Source of the DNA: Alphaproteobacteria bacterium UBA6376
GTDB lineage: Bacteria > Pseudomonadota > Alphaproteobacteria > Rs-D84
DNA length: 64,000 bases
Direction of reading: 5' to 3'
Assembly (NCBI GenBank): GCA_002437665.1
Contig: DJQW01000001.1
Coordinates: 424,535-488,534 of the forward strand
Within the stretch, counting starts at the first letter, position 1. Each line of letters begins with the position of its first letter. Of this stretch, positions 22,671 through 29,498 are shown piece after piece. Made by a program: the position numbers and the translations under genes. The notes beneath the pieces are model-generated. The model worked only from the letters and a program-made list of their open reading frames with translations. It made no database searches and was not told the origin of the DNA.

Positions 22671-23441
22671 ATGAAACAGATTTCTTGGTTTGGGGTTCTG
22701 GTGGTGCTGATGCCGATGGCGTCCGGCGCGGCTGGGTACAGTAATTCGGCATTCCAGCGCGAGGTTAAAACCGGACTGGATTTGATTGGTGCGCGCGCAA
22801 ACGTTGACGTGTTGCCAGACACCGCCCCTGGGGAATTGGGCGCGGATGTGTACCAGACCGTTGGTGCGGCGGACAATGCCGATACCCAGATGTTTATTCC
22901 AACAACAATGTATGTCCGTATGGGTGCGGGGCTGAATTTGGGCTTTGCCACCGATCAGGCGAAAATTGGCGATGAAAAGTTTGATGCCAGTGGCGGCTAT
23001 GCAACCCAGATTGGTTTGGGATGGAATTTGTCATCGTATGTCCGGACAGAGGTTGACTTTCAATCCACAACGCTGAAATTTTCAGATATTAAAAACATCA
23101 CGGCGGATTATCGTACGGTTGGCGCGATGTTGTATTTTGATTTTGCGCGCCGCTATGTCCAGATGGGTGATATCACGCGTCGCCGTACATTCGTGCCGTT
23201 TATGGGGCTGGGTGCGGGATTTGGCCAGTATGAATTTCAGGGGCGCGACGGCGCAGATGGCTTTGTCATTGCCGCACCGCGCGCCGCGTTGGGCTTTAAT
23301 GTAATGTTGACTGATTTGATTGGTATTGATGTTATGTATCAGTACAATATGATGATTGGTCATGGATTTGGTTGGGGTGTACGTGATGGCGGTGTTGATA
23401 ACGTCAGCAACGTTATGGCGTCATTCCGTGTGAACTTTTGA
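22671..23441 (+). CDS. Outer-membrane beta-barrel protein (256 aa)
   Basis: Signal peptide MKQISWFGVLVVLMPMASGAAG, then a Gly/aromatic-rich protein with alternating strands (GYATQIGLGWNLSSYVRTEV, FVPFMGLGAGFGQYEF, AAPRAALGFNVML) and a C-terminal strand ending NVMASFRVNF. A terminal Phe is the usual signal for BAM-dependent insertion. It resembles the eight-strand porin/surface-antigen fold of OmpA-like and P44/Msp2-type proteins. The next barrel gene starts 15 bases downstream, and the two barrels look like diverged duplicates. Confidence 0.82.
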   Translation: MKQISWFGVLVVLMPMASGAAGYSNSAFQREVKTGLDLIGARANVDVLPDTAPGELGADVYQTVGAADNADTQMFIPTTMYVRMGAGLNLGFATDQAKIGDEKFDASGGYATQIGLGWNLSSYVRTEVDFQSTTLKFSDIKNITADYRTVGAMLYFDFARRYVQMGDITRRRTFVPFMGLGAGFGQYEFQGRDGADGFVIAAPRAALGFNVMLTDLIGIDVMYQYNMMIGHGFGWGVRDGGVDNVSNVMASFRVNF

Positions 23442-23455
23442 TGGGGGCATGTAAA

Positions 23456-24103
23456 ATGAAATATGGATTCTTGTTTGGTCTGGTGGGTTTAATGCCGGCG
23501 GTTGCATCCGCGGCAATCCCGTATCGTGTGGAACAGGTCAGAACCCCCGTCGCGGCAATTTCTGGCAATGATGACGAGGCATTTGCCCGCATGCACCGTT
23601 TCTATGTTGGCGGTATGTATGATTTTTCAATGTGGGACAGTTATACGTCCGATGACATGCTGCATGTGGCGGGCAAGAACACTTCATCGTTCGAGGCCGT
23701 TGCCGGTGTCCGTATCTTTGATACTTTTCGGGTCGAGGCGAACTATGTTCGCACCGCCGCCGAATGGGACGCATTCAAATTGACGAGCAATACCGCATTT
23801 GTGAACGCAATATTTGATGCCCGTATCGACAGTATGTATCGCCTGTTCCATTCACAGCGCATTGTGCCATACGTTGGCGCAGGTGCGGGTCTGTCGTGGA
23901 ACAGTGGAGACGACATCCATCTGGACAAAAAAATCAGCCCAGTTGCCGCGGCATTGGCGGGCGTTGGCTTTGAATTGGGTGAATATTTCACGATTGATTT
24001 GGGCTATCGTTATATGTATATGTTCAAACCAGAATTTGCGGGTCTGTCTGATTTTGCACCAACCGCGCATCAGTTCCGTGCCGGTGTTCGTCTGAATTTC
24101 TGA
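23456..24103 (+). CDS. Second outer-membrane beta-barrel protein (215 aa)
   Basis: Signal peptide ending VASA-A, then a small barrel: FYVGGMYDFSMWDSY, SFEAVAGVRIFDTFRVEANY, RIVPYVGAGAGLSWNSG and a last strand HQFRAGVRLNF with terminal Phe. The layout PYVGAGAGL mirrors PFMGLGAGF in the preceding barrel, supporting common origin. I chose ATG 23456 because a GGGGG site lies 8 bases upstream. Likely an abundant outer-membrane protein or adhesin; exact role unknown. Confidence 0.82.
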   Translation: MKYGFLFGLVGLMPAVASAAIPYRVEQVRTPVAAISGNDDEAFARMHRFYVGGMYDFSMWDSYTSDDMLHVAGKNTSSFEAVAGVRIFDTFRVEANYVRTAAEWDAFKLTSNTAFVNAIFDARIDSMYRLFHSQRIVPYVGAGAGLSWNSGDDIHLDKKISPVAAALAGVGFELGEYFTIDLGYRYMYMFKPEFAGLSDFAPTAHQFRAGVRLNF

Positions 24104-24109
24104 GAATAA

Positions 24110-25033
24110 ATGAAAACATGTCCGTTCTTTGGCGTTTGTGGTGGTTGCAAATTTGATTTTGCTGCGGCCGATTATCACGACCAGAAAATGGCATTGTTGC
24201 GCGATTTGCCGATTACAGGCGATGCCGTATGGACGCCGGCGGGGTTGCGCCGCCGTGCCGATTTCGCATTCGCAGACGGCCGTTTTGGATTCTATGCCCC
24301 GCATTCCAAGGATATTGTGCCCGTGCGCACATGCCCGAATTTAGTGCCCGAAATAAACAATATTTTGCCGGCGGTGGCGGCATTGCCGTGGACGGCGTCG
24401 GGTGCGTGCCTGATTACATCGTGCGACAACGGCATTGATATCGCAATATCATCAAATGTTCCGTACTTTACGGCGGAATTTCGCGATGCGGCAATGAAAA
24501 TCTCCGCAATTCGTATTACGTGGAATGACCGCACAATACGGCAAACCGGCGCACCACAGGTGAATTTTTCGGGGCGCGCCGTCGCATACCCGCCGGCGGC
24601 ATTCTTGCAACCAACGGTGGCCAGTGCGGACGCATTGCGCAATATGGTTGTTGCGGCGGCGTCCGGCGCACATCATGTCGCAGATTTGTTTTGCGGACTG
24701 GGGAATTTCACATTTGCACTCAACGCCGATGGGTTCGATATCGTGGGTACGGGCGTAAAGCGTGATTTGTTCACGCATCCGCTGACGGTTGGTATGTTGC
24801 GCGCGTATGATTGCGTCGTTATGGATCCGCCACGCGCGGGCGCATTGGCGCAATGCAAAGAATTGGTTAAATCAACCACATCCCGCGTAATATACGTATC
24901 GTGCAACCCACAAACATTTATGCGCGATGCGCGGGTGTTGACCGCGGGCGGGTATAAAATCCAGCAACTGATTCCCGTTGACCAATTTGTGGGCAGTGAC
25001 CACTGGGAACTGTTTGCCGTATTTGAAAAATAA
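24110..25033 (+). CDS. RNA (uracil-C5)-methyltransferase, RlmD/TrmA family (307 aa)
   Basis: A SAM-dependent methyltransferase forming 5-methyluridine in rRNA or tRNA. The N-terminal CPFFGVCGGC supplies Cys for an iron-sulfur cluster as in RlmD. The SAM-binding motif ADLFCGLGNFTFAL is near 197, DPPRAG near 240, and the catalytic nucleophile is the Cys of YVSCNPQTF near 262, with the conserved H-W-E near the end. It lacks the N-terminal TRAM domain and is shorter than E. coli RlmD (433 aa). RlmC, RlmD or TrmA specificity cannot be told apart here. It starts 7 bases after the barrel gene. Confidence 0.85.
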   Translation: MKTCPFFGVCGGCKFDFAAADYHDQKMALLRDLPITGDAVWTPAGLRRRADFAFADGRFGFYAPHSKDIVPVRTCPNLVPEINNILPAVAALPWTASGACLITSCDNGIDIAISSNVPYFTAEFRDAAMKISAIRITWNDRTIRQTGAPQVNFSGRAVAYPPAAFLQPTVASADALRNMVVAAASGAHHVADLFCGLGNFTFALNADGFDIVGTGVKRDLFTHPLTVGMLRAYDCVVMDPPRAGALAQCKELVKSTTSRVIYVSCNPQTFMRDARVLTAGGYKIQQLIPVDQFVGSDHWELFAVFEK

Positions 25034-25034
25034 G

Positions 25035-25382
25035 TCAGTTATTATTCATCAATTCGCGCTTTAACATACGTACATTCTGCGTCATATCGTCAATCAGGCG
25101 TTGCACGCGGTTATAGTCCAACACGCGGCATGGCGCATTTGGAAAATCATTTTCAAAGAATGGTACAACCGACACCCCCAGCGCGTTTGCAATTTGGCAC
25201 ATGCGCCACACAGACACGCGATTTGTCCCAGATTCGTACTTTTGAATTTGTTGTGGCGTGATACCGGTGCGTCGCCCCAGTTCTTGTTGTGATACGCCCA
25301 TAAATTCACGTGCACGCCGCAGAAATTCGCCCGCGCAGCGGTTAAATTCTTGTTCGGCGAACGTCTTTGCAATTCCAACCAT
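25035..25382 (-). CDS. XRE/Cro-type HTH transcriptional regulator (115 aa)
   Basis: A single helix-turn-helix domain (about residues 16-75): FLRRAREFMGVSQQELGRRT with recognition helix ITPQQIQKYESGTNRVSVW, followed by a short helical C-terminus that may mediate dimers. I chose ATG 25382 with an AAAGGA site; a TTG 30 bases upstream is unlikely. It is unusual that a regulator gene sits behind a structured attenuator (leader C) almost identical to the leader of the cysteine-rich gene at 17103. The same signal therefore probably controls both, and this protein may extend the regulon. Confidence 0.85.
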   Translation of the reverse strand: MVGIAKTFAEQEFNRCAGEFLRRAREFMGVSQQELGRRTGITPQQIQKYESGTNRVSVWRMCQIANALGVSVVPFFENDFPNAPCRVLDYNRVQRLIDDMTQNVRMLKRELMNNN

Positions 25383-25410
25383 CGGTATTCCTTTTGTGCG
25401 TTTATACAAC

Positions 25411-25614
25411 AAAAAACCACCAGAAATTTTTCAGGTGGTTGGAGGTTAAGAACTACTCTACCGATATAGTGTGATTTATTTATGTATATCATCACCCTCC
25501 AACCCGTGGTTGGAGTTTTACGTCATCACGGACGCGGTAGTCGGAGTTCTTACACCCCGCAACAGCAACACGCCATTGCACGGACATTATATGGTTTTTG
25601 TGCTGCAAATACAA
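25411..25614 (-). promoter_or_regulatory. Leader C: attenuator-type structured RNA before the XRE regulator
   Basis: A good promoter TTGTAT-N17-TATAAT (25609-25614, 25586-25591) gives a start near 25579. The RNA forms GGGG/CTCC, CGTC/GACG and CTCCAACC/GGTTGGAG (25508-25515 with 25497-25504). It ends in a terminator AACCACC/GGTGGTT followed by T6 (25411-25440). GGTTGGAGG (25496-25504) can also pair over 9 bases with CCTCCAACC (25437-25445), which overlaps the terminator arm. Shared blocks with leader B include GCGTCC, TAAAACTCCAAC, GGGTTGGAGGG and AACCTCCAACCACCTGAA. Confidence 0.75.
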
Positions 25615-25615
25615 T

Positions 25616-25797
25616 AAAAAAACGCCGCCGGTGTTGCCCAGCGGTGTTTCCGAATGCCCTGAAAGGAAGGAAAGGAGAAAAAGAAATGGGCATTCTAAAC
25701 TGTTAAAAGGGTTGGGGCCCAGAGTCCAGAGGAGAGAGAATGTAGGAGGGAGTCTGAATCCCTGAACCCCGCGTCGCTGGGGTTGCCCCCTTTGACG
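25616..25797 (-). ncRNA. Candidate small RNA with two pyrimidine-rich (anti-Shine-Dalgarno-like) loops
   Basis: About 182 nt, bounded by a strong promoter (25804-25832) and a terminator CCGCTGG-GCAACA-CCGGCGG plus T7 (25616-25644). Hairpin 1 (25714-25770) has an outer GGGG/CCCC and inner TTCAGA/TCTGGA stem with a 22-nt loop containing CUCCCUCCU and CUCUCUCC. Hairpin 2 (25652-25695) has a perfect 8-bp GAATGCCC/GGGCATTC stem with a 28-nt loop of almost only C and U, containing CUCCUUUCCUUCCUUU. Single-stranded CU-rich loops that complement ribosome-binding sites are typical of trans-acting alphaproteobacterial sRNAs. It contains no plausible ORF on its own strand. It is not an obvious 6S, SRP, tmRNA or RNase P RNA. 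Confidence 0.7.
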
Positions 25798-25803
25798 AAT
25801 CGA

Positions 25804-25832
25804 AATGTAATACAATTTTTGTTATTTGTCAA
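25804..25832 (-). promoter_or_regulatory. Promoter of the candidate small RNA
   Basis: TTGACA (25827-25832), 17-base spacer, TACATT (25804-25809) on the minus strand; predicted start near 25797. A second TTGACA lies about 14 bp further upstream. The A/T-rich stretch 25833-26007 holds no gene. Confidence 0.7.
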
Positions 25833-26007
25833 GAATATTTGTCAAAAAAATTTTTAGACAATTTTTATAGGTGTTTTTTCATGGCGGGATTTATTGCCTA
25901 ACTTGTTGATATTCCTAGGAAATGGCGCTTGTTGCGACCGCGGGGGACTGGGCATAAAATCACTGTACAGGTTCACAATAATTGGCACAAAACCACAGGA
26001 GAATGAT

Positions 26008-26253
26008 ATGACACACGAAGATGTATGGCGCGCAATAGAACGTTTCGCCGATGAACACGGCATGTCTTGTTCCGGATTGGCCCGATGCAGCGGCCTTGAT
26101 CCAACCACATTTAATCGCAGCAAACGCTGGTCGCGCGAGGGGCAGCCACGCTGGCCATCAACCAACAGTATTTCCAAAATATTGTCGTCAACGGGGGCGA
26201 ATATCGCCGATTTTACCAAGTTTATTGACCCGCCCGCACGTTCACGCGAATAA
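26008..26253 (+). CDS. HTH-only protein related to S24-type repressors (81 aa)
   Basis: The sequence MTHEDVWRAIERFADEHG...CSGLARCSGLDPTTFNRSKRW...GQPRWPSTNSISKIL is the N-terminal DNA-binding domain found at the start of alphaproteobacterial LexA-like S24 repressors of about 210-230 aa. Here the gene stops after the HTH, so the peptidase/dimerisation domain is absent and it may bind DNA without self-cleavage control. Start 26008 has an AGGAGA site. An efficient terminator (26269-26302) closes the gene. Either a trimmed regulator or a degraded gene; the intact frame and signals favour the first. Confidence 0.8.
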   Translation: MTHEDVWRAIERFADEHGMSCSGLARCSGLDPTTFNRSKRWSREGQPRWPSTNSISKILSSTGANIADFTKFIDPPARSRE

Positions 26254-26268
26254 TCGCACAAATCTGAC

Positions 26269-26302
26269 AATGCCGCGCATGGGGTGTTGCGCGGTATTTT
26301 TT
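26269..26302 (+). terminator. Terminator of the HTH-only gene
   Basis: 10-bp stem AATGCCGCGC/GCGCGGTATT with a 10-base loop and a T-run. Confidence 0.8.
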
Positions 26303-26303
26303 A

Positions 26304-26332
26304 TGGACAATCGCGTGGTGTTCGTTTATGCT
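26304..26332 (+). promoter_or_regulatory. Promoter predicting a leaderless mRNA for the winged-helix gene
   Basis: TGGACA (26304-26309), 17-base spacer, TATGCT (26327-26332), with the ATG at 26339 only 6 bases beyond the -10 box and no ribosome site. Confidence 0.5.
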
Positions 26333-26338
26333 GAACGT

Positions 26339-26758
26339 ATGTTAAATGGCATCAGAATCTATTCCGCAGATACCGTATGGCGTCGCATATTGTCTGATTT
26401 GGCGGCGACGGTGCTGGATTCGCCCGATGTGACCGCGGTGGATTTTGATGCGCTGAATATTCCGCCACGCGCCACCGCCATGGAATTAAAGGCAGCAATA
26501 TTGGCGGCAATGGACAATTCAAATATTATTCGCAATGTGTTTGGACGTGATGTATCGCTGCCGCGCCTGCAACGCCAGATTGTCGTCCTGTTGGCCCAGA
26601 CGGGCGGTATGACCGCGGCACAGTTAAAGGTTGCACTGGGCTATTCCCCCAATGCCGCCACGCATACGGTTGATACGGCGATATATCAACTGCGCCGGAC
26701 ATTTGGACGGGAACTGATTCAAAATAACAATGGGGTGTATAAAATTGGCCGGATATAA
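26339..26758 (+). CDS. Winged-helix DNA-binding protein overlapping birA (139 aa)
   Basis: The C-terminal 60 residues (LQRQIVVLLAQTGG, LKVALGYSPNAATHTVDTAI, YQLRRTFGRELI, GVYKIGRI) look like an OmpR/PhoB-type winged helix: recognition helix plus hairpin wing. The N-terminal part is a small alpha/beta region with no phospho-acceptor motif I can see. Start 26339 is chosen from the promoter position; an ATG at 26303 would fall right behind a terminator. It overlaps birA by 29 bases, so the two are translationally coupled. In E. coli the DNA-binding domain is part of BirA; here a separate one precedes it. Confidence 0.65.
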   Translation: MLNGIRIYSADTVWRRILSDLAATVLDSPDVTAVDFDALNIPPRATAMELKAAILAAMDNSNIIRNVFGRDVSLPRLQRQIVVLLAQTGGMTAAQLKVALGYSPNAATHTVDTAIYQLRRTFGRELIQNNNGVYKIGRI

Positions 26759-27413
26759 ACTGATTTCTTTTGATAAAATACCCAGTACTCAAACATACGC
26801 GTTGGACATGGTGGCGTCCGGCACGGCGCGCGATCACACCATTGTTATGGCAGAGGCCCAATCCGCTGGCCGTGGCCGCTATCGCCGTACGTGGGTGTCG
26901 CACCATGGTAATTTGTATGCCAGTTTTATTTTCAGTGCGCCCGAACGCGATCCGCGTCTGTCGTATATGGTGGCGGTTGCAATCGCAGAAACGATTCTGT
27001 CGTTTGGAATTACACCCGCGATAAAATGGCCAAATGATATCTTGATTGATGGGAAAAAGGTTTGTGGTGTCTTGATTGAATACGCCGGCGCGTTTGTAAT
27101 TGTTGGCATCGGCATCAATATTAAATCCAATCCAACGGTTGCCGAAAATGTGACAACCAAATTGGAAAACTATGCCGATGTGCAAAAGGGGGAATTATTA
27201 AATCGCCTGATGCGCAATCTGGACAAATGGATGAATACGGATTTTGCAACCGTGCGTGCACGCTGGATGGAATTGGCAATCGCATTGCGCAAAATTGTAA
27301 AGTACCGCGACCAAGACGTCGAATTGATTGAAATAAACGAAAATGGTGCGCTGGTTTTGCGCCGTGGTTCGGAATATCTGTTGGCGTATGGCGACGAAAT
27401 CAGTATGAAATAA
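26730..27413 (+). CDS. birA: Biotin--[acetyl-CoA carboxylase] ligase (227 aa)
   Basis: Activates biotin to biotinyl-AMP and attaches it to the biotin carrier protein AccB. The catalytic domain has STQTYALDM near 19, the biotinyl-AMP loop AEAQSAGRGRYRRTWVS (GRGRxxR with normal Gly and Arg), IKWPNDILIDGKKVCGVLIE near 100 and a small SH3-like C-terminal domain. There is no N-terminal HTH, so it is the monofunctional type. It starts inside the end of the winged-helix gene. Confidence 0.93.
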   Translation: MGCIKLAGYKLISFDKIPSTQTYALDMVASGTARDHTIVMAEAQSAGRGRYRRTWVSHHGNLYASFIFSAPERDPRLSYMVAVAIAETILSFGITPAIKWPNDILIDGKKVCGVLIEYAGAFVIVGIGINIKSNPTVAENVTTKLENYADVQKGELLNRLMRNLDKWMNTDFATVRARWMELAIALRKIVKYRDQDVELIEINENGALVLRRGSEYLLAYGDEISMK

Positions 27414-27457
27414 ATGCCGGATTTCCGCGCGATTGCGCGTGTGATAAAAATACGCAC

Positions 27458-27486
27458 TTGACTTTTTACGCGATTTGTGATACTAT
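27458..27486 (+). promoter_or_regulatory. Promoter in front of the phage-derived cluster
   Basis: TTGACT (27458-27463), 17-base spacer, TACTAT (27481-27486). It is followed within 30-90 bases by two terminators, before the first phage gene. Confidence 0.7.
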
Positions 27487-27512
27487 GCAAAACATCAACA
27501 AGCAAGATTATG

Positions 27513-27535
27513 TCCGCATCAGGCGGATTTTTTTT
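27513..27535 (+). terminator. First terminator in the phage-cluster leader
   Basis: TCCGC-ATCAG-GCGGA stem followed by T8, between the promoter and the hydrolase gene. Confidence 0.7.
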
Positions 27536-27547
27536 ATTGCAATTTTT

Positions 27548-27579
27548 GACCGCGATTTTTCCATCGCGGTCTTTTTTTT
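27548..27579 (+). terminator. Second terminator in the phage-cluster leader
   Basis: Perfect 9-bp GACCGCGAT/ATCGCGGTC stem followed by T8, 24 bases before the hydrolase start codon. Confidence 0.8.
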
Positions 27580-27602
27580 ATACCAAAATATGGGGGACGC
27601 AT

Positions 27603-27992
27603 ATGGAATTGGAACTGATAACGAACGGCGCGCAAATGACGCGTGATGCATATAAAATCGCACGCACGGTTTATGCCGAAACATCTGGCAAATCATTACC
27701 ATTGGTCGAAGCGTTCACATCAATGATTGCAAATATTGCGCGCGCCCGTGGTATCGCGCCAGCATCTGTTGTGGCGGATACCGGTTTATTCACGCATGAC
27801 GCAAACACAGAAATTGATACAACGGGTCGCGCGTTTCAAATGTGCCTGCGCACCGCACAACGAATGTTGCGTGGTAATTTAATGGACGCGTCGCACGGTG
27901 CAACACGATTTCACGCAGCCAATCAAATGCCAGATTGGGCGGTGTCGCGTGGATACATCGCCGATATTGATGGTGTGCTGTTTTATCTGTAA
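27603..27992 (+). CDS. SleB-type cell-wall hydrolase (129 aa)
   Basis: A small peptidoglycan hydrolase of the Hydrolase_2/SleB fold: IARTVYAETSGKSLPLVEAF with the expected catalytic Glu26, ANIARARG, and a C-terminal TRFHAANQMPDWAV containing the usual aromatic/His cluster. It has no signal peptide, so release would need a holin, and the next gene fits that role. It is the first gene of the phage-derived cluster, starting with an ATG behind a GGGGGAC site. Endolysin-like function is inferred from family and position. Confidence 0.8.
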   Translation: MELELITNGAQMTRDAYKIARTVYAETSGKSLPLVEAFTSMIANIARARGIAPASVVADTGLFTHDANTEIDTTGRAFQMCLRTAQRMLRGNLMDASHGATRFHAANQMPDWAVSRGYIADIDGVLFYL

Positions 27993-28007
27993 TCGTGTGG
28001 TGAAAAA

Positions 28008-28199
28008 ATGCAACGTATAATTCATGGTGGATTTTTATCAGACCGTCGCACGCAAATTATGTCGGGCGTCGGTATATTGTCGGCGGTCGCCGCATACTTG
28101 GTTGGCGACAGCGATATATTCATATTACTGCAAACGATATTTACGCTTGGCGGAATTTATTTTATGCGCAAACAACCAAACACAACCAAAGGAAAATGA
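28008..28199 (+). CDS. Small membrane protein, holin-like (63 aa)
   Basis: Two short hydrophobic segments (about 19-33 and 38-52) and a basic tail (MRKQPNTTKGK), the layout of class II holins. It lies 15 bases after the hydrolase gene and overlaps none of it; its end overlaps the start region of the scaffold-like gene. Holin function is inferred from size, topology and position only. Confidence 0.6.
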   Translation: MQRIIHGGFLSDRRTQIMSGVGILSAVAAYLVGDSDIFILLQTIFTLGGIYFMRKQPNTTKGK

Positions 28200-28201
28200 T
28201 A

Positions 28202-28858
28202 ATGGAAAAGATTCCTGAAAAATTTCAAAACACAGATGGAACATTAAACGCGGACGCATTGATAAAATCATACACTGAATTGGAACGCAAGATTGGAACA
28301 ATGGTATCTGTTCCGACCGCGGACAGTGATGATGCCACGCGTGCGCGATTTAATCGTGCGATTGGTGTGCCCGCATCGGCCGATGAATATCCAACAAATG
28401 ATTTGTTTGGTGATGCAGATTTGCAGAAAAAATTTTTGGAAATTGGATTGACATCATCACAGGTTGAACAAATTTATCACATCGCAGATGAATTTTTATC
28501 ACCTGTGTTATCAGATTTATTTGTTGCGCAAAAAACAGAAAATGCATTTGCGGAATTGCAAAAATTTTTTGGCAGTGCGGACAAAATGCACGATGCAATA
28601 AAACAAATAAATGATTTCGGTACGCGATTTTTACCCGCCGATGCGTTTGATGAATTATGCTCTACACCCCAAGGAATCCAAGGCGTGTACAGAATGATGC
28701 AATCCATTGAGCCGAATGTTGAAATTGCAAATGATGATAATAAAAATTTATCTGATTCTGATTTGCGACGCATGATGCGTGATCCAAAATATTGGCGTGA
28801 TCATGATGCGGAATATGTTCGCAAAATAGAAAATGGTTTCAAAAAATTGTATTCATAA
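28202..28858 (+). CDS. Scaffold-like phage protein (218 aa)
   Basis: Acidic, helical protein without membrane segments. It starts MEKIPEKFQNTDGTLNADAL with the K-Y-x-x-x-D-G-x-x-N-x-E-x-L/LIKSYTELERKIG pattern seen in phage scaffolding proteins placed before the capsid gene, and it ends in a charged helix (DPKYWRDHDAEYVRKIENGF). The start at 28202 follows AAAGGAA by 8 bases. Position, charge and N-terminal pattern support a capsid assembly scaffold. Base composition is more A/T-rich than nearby host genes. Confidence 0.65.
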   Translation: MEKIPEKFQNTDGTLNADALIKSYTELERKIGTMVSVPTADSDDATRARFNRAIGVPASADEYPTNDLFGDADLQKKFLEIGLTSSQVEQIYHIADEFLSPVLSDLFVAQKTENAFAELQKFFGSADKMHDAIKQINDFGTRFLPADAFDELCSTPQGIQGVYRMMQSIEPNVEIANDDNKNLSDSDLRRMMRDPKYWRDHDAEYVRKIENGFKKLYS

Positions 28859-28879
28859 CGAAAAAAATTCACTTTCTCC

Positions 28880-28908
28880 TTTACTAATATTTTTGTTTCA
28901 TATAAAAT
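28880..28908 (+). promoter_or_regulatory. Promoter of the lysine-rich protein gene
   Basis: TTTACT (28880-28885), 17-base spacer, TAAAAT (28903-28908), upstream of a purine-rich AAAAGGAGAG ribosome site. Confidence 0.5.
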
Positions 28909-28965
28909 ATAAAGTAAGAACAAAAAAATTTGTTCTATCCAAAAAAAATATAAAAGGAGAGAAGA

Positions 28966-29325
28966 ATGGCATTCACATTCTTGAAACCAGCGGCAAAGAA
29001 AGTTGCTGCGAAACCAGCAGCAAAAAAAGTTGCTGTTAAAAAACCAGCGGCGAAAAAGCCAGCTGCAAAACCAGCAGCGAAAAAAGTTGTTGCTAAAAAA
29101 CCTGTTGCCAAGAAAGTAGCAGCGAAACCAGCAGCAAAGAAAGTTGCAGTTAAAAAAGTTGCTGCAAAACCAGCGGCAAAAAAAGTAGTTGCTAAAAAAC
29201 CAGCAGCGAAAAAACCAGTTGCAAAGAAAGTCGCAGTAAAAAAGCCGGTTGCTAAAAAAGCCCCAGCGAAAAAAGTTGCTGTGAAAAAGCCAGTTGCCAA
29301 GAAAGCACCTGCAAAGAAAAAATAA
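28966..29325 (+). CDS. Histone H1-like lysine/alanine-rich protein (119 aa)
   Basis: After MAFTFLKP the protein is entirely built of AAKK-, AAKP-, VAKK- and VKKP-type tetra- and pentapeptides, about 40 percent Lys, like the tail of eukaryotic H1, chlamydial Hc2 and Pseudomonas AlgP. Such proteins bind and condense DNA through charge. It has its own promoter, a strong AAGGAGAG site and its own terminator, so it is an independent gene inserted between the scaffold-like and capsid genes of the phage cluster. It may be a host gene or a phage-carried DNA-packing accessory. Confidence 0.85.
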   Translation: MAFTFLKPAAKKVAAKPAAKKVAVKKPAAKKPAAKPAAKKVVAKKPVAKKVAAKPAAKKVAVKKVAAKPAAKKVVAKKPAAKKPVAKKVAVKKPVAKKAPAKKVAVKKPVAKKAPAKKK

Positions 29326-29332
29326 TAAATTT

Positions 29333-29357
29333 CCCCACCGTTTGGTGGGGTTTTTAA
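29333..29357 (+). terminator. Terminator of the lysine-rich protein gene
   Basis: CCCCACC-GTTT-GGTGGGG perfect 7-bp stem followed by T5. Confidence 0.85.
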
Positions 29358-29369
29358 TTGCATGAAAAA

Positions 29370-29407
29370 TTTCAGTCGTATCGTAATTGGTGCGACTGAA
29401 ACTTTTT
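29370..29407 (+). terminator. Terminator-like hairpin upstream of the capsid gene
   Basis: Perfect 9-bp TTTCAGTCG/CGACTGAAA stem (29370-29378, 29393-29401) followed by a C and T5. Confidence 0.6.
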
Positions 29408-29498
29408 ATCGGATAATTCTGGTGCAATACCCAGAACCCATTTTGTTCGCATCAGGCGGCGCGACATAATCGCACAACCGTTTGATTCGTATTTGTCG

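Noticed and set aside
25675..25695. Tiny ORF (MGILNC) behind a very strong purine-rich ribosome-like site on the plus strand
   Set aside because: The purine run is the complement of the CU-rich loop of the minus-strand sRNA candidate, whose hairpin, promoter and terminator explain the sequence better.
25616..25797. sRNA candidate as 6S, SRP, tmRNA or RNase P RNA
   Set aside because: No GGAAG-type SRP loop, no tag ORF, no RNase P core; ends do not pair as in 6S RNA.
27414..27457. Attachment site or integrase remnant at the left edge of the phage cluster
   Set aside because: No tRNA, direct repeat with the right edge (about 40.4 kb) or integrase fragment could be found by eye.
28966..29325. 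Repeated segments considered as a CRISPR array or tandem repeat
   Set aside because: Repeats are irregular 12-15 base units in one open frame coding Lys/Ala-rich protein with ribosome site and terminator; no spacer structure.
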